Assembly (NCBI GenBank): GCA_937916505.1
Contig: CALFSW010000268.1
Coordinates: forward strand, 1 to 56,053
From: an uncultured Verrucomicrobiales bacterium
Lineage (GTDB): Bacteria > Verrucomicrobiota > Verrucomicrobiia > Verrucomicrobiales > Akkermansiaceae
Direction: 5' to 3'
Length of the DNA: 56,053 bases
Shown: one piece after another, positions 9,569-18,112 of the stretch
Position numbering within the stretch: the first letter of the stretch is position 1
Layout of the letters: each line of letters starts with the position of its first letter
Notes under the pieces: generated by a model
Database searches by the model: none
Told to the model about the DNA's origin: nothing
What the model saw: only the letters and a program-made list of their open reading frames with translations
Program-made: the position numbers and the translations under genes

Positions 9569-11889
9569 AATCTTTTTTCCTCCTCCCATTCCTGCTTCTG
9601 CTCTGTTGTGGAGATCCTGACCATTCAACGGCTCAGGATTCAAAAGCTCCCGCCAAACCAACTCCCGATGAAATTGCCGCTCGAGTTGTCCGAAATGAGG
9701 AAATGGTTCTCACCCTGACTCCCCATCTCAAAAAACTGGCCCGGGATTTTCAATCGGGACAGATTCCCATCGAGCGGCTTCCGCCCGACTGGCACCCCTT
9801 TCTCCTTCCCGACTCCACCTGGTTGAGTGCCGGATTCGGGACTCTCTCCGGGACTTTTCAAGGCTCACAATTTGTCACCAAAACCAAGTTCGAGGGACTC
9901 TTGAAAAAAACCGACGGTTCCCTCGTGGGCATCAAGGCAAAACAGAAACTCACATGGCAAGATCCCGATCAAGCGCCCACCCTTTCGGATTGGACCCAGC
10001 TTGATTTTCAGACTCTTCCTGCTCCGGAAACTCTCTTTGAAGATGCCACCAGGAAAGCCATCCCCTCCTCTTTCTCACGAGAAGACACCCAACGCTCGAA
10101 ACACTATGAGATCACCGAGCAGGCCCTCGCGGAAAAAAAACTCGTTCTCCCCAAACGCGAATACGGAGACCTCCCTGACATGGCGAGCGCCTACCAATAC
10201 CCTTCCGTCAGCGTTGTCGATTATGACTCGGACGGGCACGACGACCTCTTCGTCACGGCCCGCTACCTGGAACCCCAACTCCTGCGAAATCTGGGCAATG
10301 GAACGTTCGAGGATGTCACCGTGGAATCAGGGCTCACTCCCGGAGACTGCGTGACCTTCACTCTCTTTGCCGACTTCGATAACGATGGCGATCCCGACGC
10401 CTTGGTCTGCCGCTCTCTTGAGCCGACCCGCTACTATCAAAACGAAAAGGGTCGCTTCAAAAACGTGACCGACCGGCTCACCGACCTGGGACAGCAGTAT
10501 TTCGTCGTGACTGCTTCCGCCACTGATGTGAATCGAGACGGACTCCTCGACGTCTATCTCTCCACCTACACTCCCGGAACCGATGTCAATCCGGTCTGGA
10601 TGGACCGCTATCTCTCCCCTGCCGACAAATCCCGCCTTCACGAACTTCTCAAGACCTCCCACCCCTACTTCGATGATCGGGGAGGCCCCAATGTTCTTCT
10701 CATGAATCGCGGCGATGGACGACTCGAGCGCGCCGGAGGAGAAGTTGTCAAACTATGGCGCAAAAGCTATCAGCCCGTCTGGGCAGACATCGACGACGAT
10801 GGCGACGACGACCTCTATGTTTGTAATGATTTTTCGCCAGATTCCTTTCTACGGAACGACACTCCAAAAGGCTCACCTGATCCCGTTTTCACCGAAGCCT
10901 TTACAGAGGCTTTTCCCGAGGGCGAAATGGCCTTCGGCATGGGAGCCTCCTTTGGCGACTATGACCGTGACGGAGACCTCGATCTCTTTGTCTCAAACAT
11001 GTATTCCAAAGCAGGAAACCGAATCATCGACCTCGTAGGAGAGGTCGATCCCCGCATCAGGGTTTCCGCCCGAGGAAACTTTCTTTACCAAAACGACGGC
11101 GGCTCTTTTCGTCAGGTCGCCGCTCCCGATGCCGACGAAACCCGAACAGGATGGTCCTTCGGCGGACAATTTGCCGATTTCAACAACGACGGACATCTCG
11201 ATCTCTACGTCCCCTGCGGATACTACTCCGCTCCGAAATCCGTCGCCACCGAAGTCGACTTGTGAAGTTGCTTCTGGAGCACGGTCGTGCTTACCGACCC
11301 GACAAAATCGGAGGACTTTCGTAATTCCGAAGCATGGAAATCACCTCACCTGAATTTTCAACTCCGCGTTCAGCAATCCGGAACCAGCGGCCCGGCTTAC
11401 CGCAGCAATTCCCTCAGCGGAAATGAACGCAACCGCCTCCTCCTCTTCAAAGAAGGCAGCTTCAAGGACCACTCCCTCGTCAGCGGAATCGACTGTCGGG
11501 AAGACGCACGTTCCTTCTCCCTCTTCGACTATGACGGGGACGGCTGGCTCGACCTTGCCCTCGCCAGCACCAGCGCTCCGCGTCTGCGAATCTTCCGTAA
11601 CCAATTTCAGAAACTCGGAGGCAAAGGTCGCATGATCAAACTCAAGCTCACCGGCACCACCAGCAACCGCGATGCTGTCGGAGCCTTCGTCACCGCCCAC
11701 ACCAGCAATGGAACACGCGCTTTTCAGAAAGCCCTCGGAGAAGGTCTGTCCTCACAAAATTCACCTTCAATCTTCATCACCCTCGCCGAGGGCGAATCCC
11801 TTGAAAAACTCACCATCCGGTGGCCCTCCGGGAAAGTCACGCCCCATCCGGGAACCAGTGAAGCAGGAGTAATCTCGATCACTGAGTGA
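9565..11889 (+). CDS. CRTAC1-like FG-GAP/ASPIC-UnbV lipoprotein with in-frame UGA (predicted selenoprotein)
   Basis: Read through the UGA at 11263-11265, this is one gene of 774 residues. A lipoprotein-type signal (cysteines 14-15) leads into FG-GAP/VCBS calcium-binding blades between about 210 and 555 (DYDSDGHDDLF, DFDNDGDPDA, DVNRDGLLD, DIDDDGDDDL, DYDRDGDLDLF, DFNNDGHLDLY). The UGA is codon 567, in the context TEVDL-UGA-SCFW. The same frame then continues with another blade (DYDGDGWLDL, about 654) and the ASPIC/UnbV domain (about 689-764, with SNRDAVGAF, SSQNSP and RWPSGK). Without readthrough the domain is lost, and the only start for the remainder is a GTG inside conserved sequence. A SECIS-like hairpin follows the UGA. 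Convergent with its paralogue at 11879-14809, overlapping by 11 bp. Function of the family is unclear; outer-membrane or periplasmic location is likely. Confidence 0.85.
11263..11294 (+). promoter_or_regulatory. Candidate UGA recoding site with SECIS-like hairpin (CRTAC1 gene 1)
   Basis: UGA at 11263-11265. Downstream, GAGCAC (11277-11282) pairs with GUGCUU (11287-11292) around a GGUC loop (11283-11286). An extra G11276-C11294 pair forms with A11293 bulged. The loop starts 18 nt after the UGA. Bacterial SECIS elements need an apical loop with G in its first positions roughly 16-37 nt after the UGA; the E. coli fdhF element also has a GGUC loop. Pairing was worked out by eye, without folding energies. 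Confidence 0.75.
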
Positions 11890-14809
11890 GCAACCTCAGG
11901 TCGGACAAAGTTGGCGTTCCCTTCATCACTCTAAGAACATTCCCCTGCTGATCCAAAAGGACAGTCGAAGGCAGAGGAAGTTCCCCAAAGCTTTTTTTAA
12001 GCAAAGCCTCGATCTGCTCCCGACGATCTCCCGCCCTCAAAATCTGGTAAGGAGGTTTCACCTCTTCCTCAAACTTTCGGTAATCTTCCTCCCCTTCTTC
12101 AGCATCAATCGGAAAGGCGTAAAACCCCACATCATCAAGCTCCTTCGCCAGCCTCCGCAAGTGAGCAACCTCGCCACGGCACACCGGACACCAGGTGGCC
12201 AGAGTCACCACCACATTTATGTTCTCTTGAACCGGAAGATCCAATCGGTCCCGCGCCATAACAACCTTGGATTCGGGAAGGGAGACCGCCTCCACCCGCA
12301 TGATTTTCGCCTGATCATTTCTCTCGGACACCACCGCCAGTTCACCGGCCCTCACCGCCCCGATCTCGGTTTTCTTTCCTGACGGCCAGAGAACCGTCAC
12401 CTTGTCAGCCTGCCCAGCCTCCCCGATTCCAATCAAAAGCACATCACTGTTCTGCGCCGCAAAACCATCACCAGCCCGAAGTTCACGGCGAAATCTTCTT
12501 CCTCCTGCCTCCACCAAAACATGCGCTCCATATCCGTTGCGGGAACTCCATTCTTTCGACGGCCTGGCCTCTCGGTTTCCCCCGACCAGCTTCACCCGAA
12601 TTGCTTGTCCCGCTCCCTCAATCTGATTCCGAAAGACCTGCAACTGCGGATTGTTGGTGTTGGTCAAAATCACATCGCGCCTTCCATCGTGATCCAAATC
12701 AAGCAAAGCAAAGGCCCTTCCATCCGCGACACTATCCAGACCTGTGACTCCCGAGACATCCCGAAAAGCCTCGCCACCTAGATTCCAAAACACGCTGTTG
12801 CTCTCCTTCCCGCTGAACGAATGGCTCCGCAGCACCGGCTGCCCGTCCACCTTCTTGCTGGTATCAATCACTCCCGGCATCATACCATATTGATTGGCAT
12901 CCACCCCTTCCTCCTGAAACCGTTTGCTGAGATTACTATCCGAGCGCACGACCGAGCGCCACAAGCTACTTCACAAATCCACCTCGGTTTGCGTTCCCGG
13001 CGGAGGTGTGTAGAGCCCGTTCGCCACATAGAGATCCAAAAAACCATCGTTGTTAAAGTCGGCAAACTGACCTCCCCATGACCATCCCGCCTGAGCCACC
13101 TCATGATCAGCGGTTTCAAATCTCTCCCCGGTATTTTTCAGAAGCTTGTTCCCCTTCACTCCGTCATACATCCGCTTCTCAAGCCCCTTGAACATGGAGG
13201 TAATTCGACTTCCGGCCTTGGAATACATGTAAGTGAAATATGGATCCAACCGCCCGTCATTATCATAGTCCCCCAAGGTCACTCCCATTCCAAAACCTTG
13301 CAGCTCACTGCCGGCCACTTCCTCCGTGACATCAATCAAAGTTCCTCCCTCGTTTCTGAAAATGTTGTCCGGCGCATAATCATTGGCCACAAACAAATCA
13401 GGATCTCCATCGTTGTCGTAGTCCGACCACGTCCCTTGGAAACTCGATAGCCAAAGGTCCGCTCCTGCGGCCTTCGGAGCCGGGGCAAAGCGCCCACCAC
13501 CCTGATTAATAAGCAGAACATTCGGAGGTCCCGTCAATCGAAACACAGGGTGATCCTTCCCCCTCCTCCGCTTCCATTCCTCTTGCTCGGTCGGACTCAA
13601 AAACTCCGTCGCGAGGACATTACGGGGCCGCGATATCGGGAGCCGATAGGTCGCGATATAAAGATCCAGCAATCCATCTCCATTGACATCGGCCGATGAC
13701 ATCGCTGACGACCAGTAGGGCAATGATCCCGAAACATCCTCTTCGGTCCGGTCATAAAAAACTCCGTCCACGTTTACGAAATAACGTCCCCTCTCCAGAC
13801 TTCTCCCGATGAAAACATCCTTGTCCCCGTCATTATCAAAATCCGCAAACAAGGAACAATTGCACACTCCGTCCAAATCCAACCCGACCTTCTTGGCGAT
13901 ATCCTCAAAAGTTCCATCCCCCCGGTTCCGCCAGAGCTGGTTCCTTCCCCATCGTGCCGTCACATAAAAATCATCCCAACCATCTTCATCCACATCCACC
14001 ACCGAAACCGAAGTATGCTGATCAAGTGAATCCCACGTTGCGATGTAGTTCCAATAGTCGCGCGGATACGCAAACTTCGTTCCCCCCGTGAAAAACACCT
14101 CTCGAATATAGCGGTCATGCACCGAGCGCCTCGCCTTTTCCAAGTCACCGGACGTCGTTAAAACCCGATCCAACACCTCTTCGAAAAAGGGCTTCTCGCT
14201 CACCATTTCCTTGAATTCCAGCGTCTCAATCCGGGCAATGAACCAGCTCCCTTCTTTCTTCACCCAATTGACTCCGATCTTTCCCTTCCAGCTTCCTGTC
14301 TTTCCCCCCGCTGTTTCTCCACCCAAAACCATCTTCAGCTTGGTAAAGAATTGATCCTCCGTACCCAGTTCGCCCTTCAACGTGCCCAGGCTGACCTTTT
14401 TGAACCCCTTCACTCCCGCGAACAAGGGGCTCCAAATTCCAATTTCCTTCGTCACCTCCACCTCCTCATCCGCGATCCCAAGTTCACTCAAAGTCATTCC
14501 CCGAATCTCCTCGGTGATCGTTCTCCTTCCGCTCAAGCCTTTAAAACGAGCCCCCTCCGCGAACAACTTCTCATCCCAAACCACCTCGAGATTCGCAATG
14601 GCCCGCTTCAAGCGATTAACCGGAGCCACCAACTCCGCCACCACTTCTTCAGTCTCAATCATTTTGGCATAGGCTTCATCCGCCGTGACCTCCTGCTCTC
14701 CCTTCCCAGCGGCGACCTCACTCTGATCCCGACAGGAAAGCACCAGCCCAAGGGCTCCTGCCAACCCAAATCGAATCAGCCCCTTTCCCAGAATCTCCCA
14801 TGCCTTCAT
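11879..14809 (-). CDS. CRTAC1-like FG-GAP/ASPIC-UnbV protein fused to thioredoxin, with in-frame UGA (predicted selenoprotein)
   Basis: From the ATG at 14809 (a GTG lies one codon upstream) it is 976 residues when read through the UGA at 12973-12971, codon 613. A lipoprotein signal ends at Cys26 (LVLSC). FG-GAP/VCBS blades occupy about 270-600, the last being FADFNNDGFLDLYVANG. The UGA context is TEVDL-UGA-SSLW, the same position as in the paralogue. The frame continues through an ASPIC/UnbV domain (about 736-813) to a thioredoxin/TlpA-like domain (about 855-976) with active site WCPVC at Cys874 and Cys877. Terminating at the UGA would drop both domains. A separate downstream gene would have to start at a TTG inside the conserved motif. 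The paralogue lacks the thioredoxin domain. The fusion suggests a redox role, possibly acting on the selenocysteine; that is inference. Confidence 0.85.
12943..12973 (-). promoter_or_regulatory. Candidate UGA recoding site with SECIS-like hairpin (CRTAC1 gene 2)
   Basis: On the minus strand, after the UGA (12973-12971), GGCGCUC (12960-12954) faces GUGCGCU (12949-12943) around a GGUC loop (12953-12950). Six pairs form with one U-U mismatch next to the closing C-G pair. The loop begins 18 nt after the UGA, exactly as in the paralogue. Against gene 1, one A-U pair is replaced by C-G, one G-U by G-C, and one A-U pair is lost. Confidence 0.7.
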
Positions 14810-14980
14810 CACTCATTCATTACCGTCTAAATCCGGAATCAGCAATCTCCATCGCCCCTTCGAAGCATCTGCGCAAAACGTTCCATTTTTGGCACAAGAA
14901 GGCCCTTCACCCTTCAGAAATAAAAACATAACACTCTGATTTTCAGGGATTTAAATCACACAACTCCCGGAGAATAGAAT

Positions 14981-15010
14981 TTGACGAATCATGGAAAGGT
15001 TTGGCATACT
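14981..15010 (+). promoter_or_regulatory. Candidate sigma-70-like promoter for the PEP-CTERM gene
   Basis: TTGACG at 14981-14986 and CATACT at 15005-15010, with an 18-nt spacer. It ends 35 nt upstream of the ATG at 15046. The remainder of the 14810-15045 gap shows nothing further. Confidence 0.45.
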
Positions 15011-15045
15011 CAAGGGAAGGTCACAATTACCCAAGCTAGCAAACT

Positions 15046-15795
15046 ATGAAAATTCCTTTAATTCTTACCACTGGAGTAGCCCTTGGTCTCGCTCACGGTG
15101 CCACCATCTCCCATCGGTATTCCTTCGACACGGATACCACCGATTCCGTTGGAGGAAATACCGGTGTCCTCAATAACGGTGCCACCGTCGGCGGCGGAGC
15201 CCTTCAACTCACAGGCCTCGGCTCGAGCACCGCCGGCAATCACATGGGATTCACAACCCCCATCGACATTGGCGGCAACTTTGGAGCAAGCGGCGTCACT
15301 ATTGAAACCTGGTATACCGACAATAACACCGGCACCTGGGGTAAGCTTTTTCAATTTGGTAACAACGCGGTCGGACAGGAACTGGCCTGGACCCATACCC
15401 GTGGCAATGGGGAGCAGTCCGGAGTCGACCGCGACGGAGCCCGGCTCCTCGGCGAGCAGATTGCACCGAATGTCCAACACCACCTCGTCATCAGCGTTTC
15501 TTCCGATGGCAATCTCAAAACCTGGGTCGATGGCGTCCAAAAACTGACCGACATCGACACCAATGATCTCTCCAACGTCAATACCACCTTCGAAGGCATC
15601 GGTGCCACCAGCTGGGGCGATCCCGGCATGAACGGAACCGTTGACGAATTCCGGATCTGGTCCGGTGAGCTGAGTGCCGCCGAAGTGGCTGGAAATCTGG
15701 CCGCTGGCCCGAACACCATCGTTCCAGAGCCGAGCGGAATTCTCCTTTCCATCGCAGCAGGAGGGCTCCTGGCATTTCGTCGCAGACGGAGCTAG
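15046..15795 (+). CDS. PEP-CTERM LamG-domain secreted protein
   Basis: 249 residues: signal peptide (about 1-19), one LamG/concanavalin-like domain (about 22-215) and a C-terminal PEP-CTERM sorting signal. The signal consists of VPEPSG near 226, a hydrophobic helix, and the basic end FRRRRS. In the known system an exosortase removes the tail and anchors the protein to the surface; no exosortase gene is in this window. The LamG domain is nearly the same as those opening the next two secreted proteins (shared WGKLFQFGNNA and GATSWGDPGM), so the three genes come from duplication. A strong terminator follows at 15821. Confidence 0.9.
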   Translation: MKIPLILTTGVALGLAHGATISHRYSFDTDTTDSVGGNTGVLNNGATVGGGALQLTGLGSSTAGNHMGFTTPIDIGGNFGASGVTIETWYTDNNTGTWGKLFQFGNNAVGQELAWTHTRGNGEQSGVDRDGARLLGEQIAPNVQHHLVISVSSDGNLKTWVDGVQKLTDIDTNDLSNVNTTFEGIGATSWGDPGMNGTVDEFRIWSGELSAAEVAGNLAAGPNTIVPEPSGILLSIAAGGLLAFRRRRS

Positions 15796-15820
15796 AGCCG
15801 GCTCAATCAATACTCCAAAG

Positions 15821-15850
15821 GGCCCACCTCAAACCGAGGTGGGCCTTTTT
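15821..15850 (+). terminator. Rho-independent terminator after the PEP-CTERM gene
   Basis: Ten-base stem GGCCCACCTC / GAGGTGGGCC with a 5-nt loop, followed by a run of five T. It starts 25 bp after the stop codon. Confidence 0.85.
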
Positions 15851-15963
15851 ATTGCCGCAAAAGCTTCCATAAATGGCACAATTCCATCCATTCACATCGA
15901 AACCAAAAATCTTAACCACCTCATTTCAAGGTCTTTAAATCGTTTTGACGCGAAGTTGGAATT

Positions 15964-15992
15964 TTGACAAAAGCTCATCACCCGGATATTCT
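15964..15992 (+). promoter_or_regulatory. Sigma-70-like promoter for the double-LamG gene
   Basis: Consensus TTGACA at 15964-15969, a 17-nt spacer, and TATTCT at 15987-15992, 42 nt before the ATG at 16035. This is the best promoter match I found in the window. Confidence 0.65.
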
Positions 15993-16034
15993 CTTCTTCT
16001 GCCCTATCCCCCCCCGCACACACCCCATGTTTAA

Positions 16035-18023
16035 ATGAACCGACAAACAACCTCTCGATACGCCGCTCTTCTCGTCCTCTGCTCGTCCCTCCTCCAATCC
16101 CAGGCCGCAACCCTGGCACACCGCTGGTCTTTCGACCTTGATCCCACGGATTCAGTTGGAGGAAATACCGGGATCCTCGAAGGAGGCGCTACCATCACAC
16201 CCGGACAAATGACACTCACCGGACTTGGCACTTCGGTGGATGCCAATCGCATGAGCTTTACCAACCCGGTTGATATTGGCGGAAACTTCGGAGCCACCGG
16301 AGTCACCATCGAAACCTGGTACACCGATACCGGAACCGGCACCTGGGGCAAACTTTTCCAATTTGGCAACAACGCCGTTGGTCAGGAACTGGCCTGGACC
16401 CACTCCCGCGGAAATGGCGAACAATCCGGAGTTGATCGCGACGGAGCCAAACTCCTTGGAGAACAAGTAAACCAAAATGAAGAACACCACCTCGTCATCA
16501 CCGTATCACCCGACGGCAACCTCAACACCTGGGTCGATGGCGTGCAAAAACTCACCGATGTTGACACAAACGATCTTGCCAACGTCAACACCACCTTCGA
16601 AGCGATCGGAGCCACCAGCTGGGGCGATCCCGGCATGACTGGCTCAGTCAACGAATTCCGCATCTACGAAGGTGAACTCACCAGCATTGAAGTGGCCGCC
16701 AGCACCGAAGCGGGACCCGATGAGCTGTTTGTGGTTTCTGATTCCGATGGTGACGGTCTCCCCGACGCTTGGGAAGAACGATGGTTTGGGGAAGGAAACC
16801 TCACCCAGGGTGCGGACGATGATCCCGACATTGATGGACTCACCAATCTCGAAGAATTCGAGTTCAATCAAAACCTCGACCCGAGCTCAGCCGACACCGA
16901 TGCTGATGGTCTCAATGACGGACGTGAAGTCAACACCGAGAGCACCGACCCGCTCGACGATGATTCCGATGATGACACTCTCACCGATGGGGACGAAGTG
17001 ATTACGCACCAGACCAGTCCTCTCAACGCTGATTCCGATGGTGACTTTTATGCCGACAATGTTGAAATCGAAAACGATACCGATCCAAACGACGCCAATG
17101 ATCCCGGACCTGTCACTCCCTCACTTGCCCACCGCTGGTCTTTCACCACGGGCTCCGAGTTGATCGATTCCGTCGGTGGAAACACCGGAATTCTTCGTGC
17201 CACCGCCTCCATCTCCGACAACCAGCTCCAACTGGATGGCGCCGGCACCGGGCCGGAAGCTTCCAGCATGGGCTTCACCAGTCCCGTTGATATCGGAGGC
17301 AACTTCGGGAGCTCCGGTTTCACCATCGAGACCTGGTATACCGATGCCGGAACGCCTCGATGGGGAAAACTCTTCACCTTTGGAACCAACGCCCCCGGTC
17401 AGGAAGTTGCCTGGACCCACCAACGGGACGGTGCCGACCTTGCCCCCGGCTTGGACCGCAACGGTGCCATTGCCATCGACTCCATCCCCTTTGGGTCGGA
17501 TGACCGCCTCTCTCTTAACGAAGAACACCACCTCGTGATCACAGTCGCACCTGATGGCACGACCAACCTCTGGGTTGATGGAACGCGTGAAATCACCGAT
17601 GCCGCCACCAATCCAGTGGGTAATATTGTGACGAACACCGAGTCGATTGGCTCCACCGCCTGGAATGACGCCGGTCACCTCGGAACCGTCAACGAATTCC
17701 GCGTTTGGGAAGGAACCCTTTCCGAAAACGATGTCACCGCGAGCTTTGCCGTCGGACCCGACGCCCTTCCCGGTCAGAGCGCTCTTGCCCTCACCGGAAT
17801 TTCCAGGAACTCCACCAATGGCGCCGTCACCCTGACCTTTAACTCCATTGTTGGACGGCGGTATCGAATCGATCGCTCCGCCGATCTCCTTCCTGCAGAC
17901 TCACCGCTTTGGATTGACATCGATGACGAATTCATCGCCACTTCCGATATCTCCACCTTCACTGATCCCTCCGCAACCGGTGATCGGCTCTTCTATCGGA
18001 TTGAAGATATCACTAATCAATAA
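16035..18023 (+). CDS. Secreted protein with two LamG domains and TSP3 repeats
   Basis: 662 residues. A signal peptide (about 1-24, ending QSQA-A) precedes LamG domain 1 (about 26-230). An acidic thrombospondin type 3 / EF-hand-like block follows (about 233-360, DSDGDGLPDAW, DTDADGLNDGRE, DSDDDTLTDGDE). LamG domain 2 is at about 362-580. The last 80 residues form the beta-rich module (RRYRIDRSADLLP, FYRIED) shared with other large secreted proteins here. LamG 1 closely matches the PEP-CTERM neighbour and the next gene. No PEP-CTERM tail and no enzyme motif. Probably calcium-stabilised and surface associated; ligand unknown. Confidence 0.88.
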   Translation: MNRQTTSRYAALLVLCSSLLQSQAATLAHRWSFDLDPTDSVGGNTGILEGGATITPGQMTLTGLGTSVDANRMSFTNPVDIGGNFGATGVTIETWYTDTGTGTWGKLFQFGNNAVGQELAWTHSRGNGEQSGVDRDGAKLLGEQVNQNEEHHLVITVSPDGNLNTWVDGVQKLTDVDTNDLANVNTTFEAIGATSWGDPGMTGSVNEFRIYEGELTSIEVAASTEAGPDELFVVSDSDGDGLPDAWEERWFGEGNLTQGADDDPDIDGLTNLEEFEFNQNLDPSSADTDADGLNDGREVNTESTDPLDDDSDDDTLTDGDEVITHQTSPLNADSDGDFYADNVEIENDTDPNDANDPGPVTPSLAHRWSFTTGSELIDSVGGNTGILRATASISDNQLQLDGAGTGPEASSMGFTSPVDIGGNFGSSGFTIETWYTDAGTPRWGKLFTFGTNAPGQEVAWTHQRDGADLAPGLDRNGAIAIDSIPFGSDDRLSLNEEHHLVITVAPDGTTNLWVDGTREITDAATNPVGNIVTNTESIGSTAWNDAGHLGTVNEFRVWEGTLSENDVTASFAVGPDALPGQSALALTGISRNSTNGAVTLTFNSIVGRRYRIDRSADLLPADSPLWIDIDDEFIATSDISTFTDPSATGDRLFYRIEDITNQ

Positions 18024-18042
18024 CTCCATTTCTCCTTCCTCT

Positions 18043-18090
18043 GAACGCGCCGGTTGGTTCTCCGCAACCTTCCGGCGCGTTCCTGTCTTT
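18043..18090 (+). terminator. Probable terminator or attenuator between LamG genes
   Basis: Eleven-base stem GAACGCGCCGG (18043-18053) / CCGGCGCGTTC (18072-18082) with an 18-nt interior, followed by a T-rich but interrupted tract. It ends just before the next ATG at 18113, so it could reduce read-through rather than stop it fully. Confidence 0.5.
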
Positions 18091-18112
18091 CCTCCCTTCC
18101 CTCTTTCGCGAC

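Noticed and set aside
11287-11889. Separate gene for the ASPIC/UnbV half, starting at GTG 11287
   Set aside because: The start lies inside sequence conserved with the paralogue, has no upstream ribosome-binding site, and the product would lack a signal peptide; readthrough of the UGA explains it better.
11879-12964. Separate gene for the ASPIC/UnbV-thioredoxin half, starting at TTG 12964
   Set aside because: Same reasoning: TTG within the conserved EVDL-x-S-x-x-W motif, and an exported domain without a signal.
9565-14809. Sequencing error or recent nonsense mutations as the cause of the two CRTAC1 UGAs
   Set aside because: Same codon position in two diverged paralogues, no other stops or frameshifts, and matching downstream hairpins. 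Not fully excluded without resequencing.
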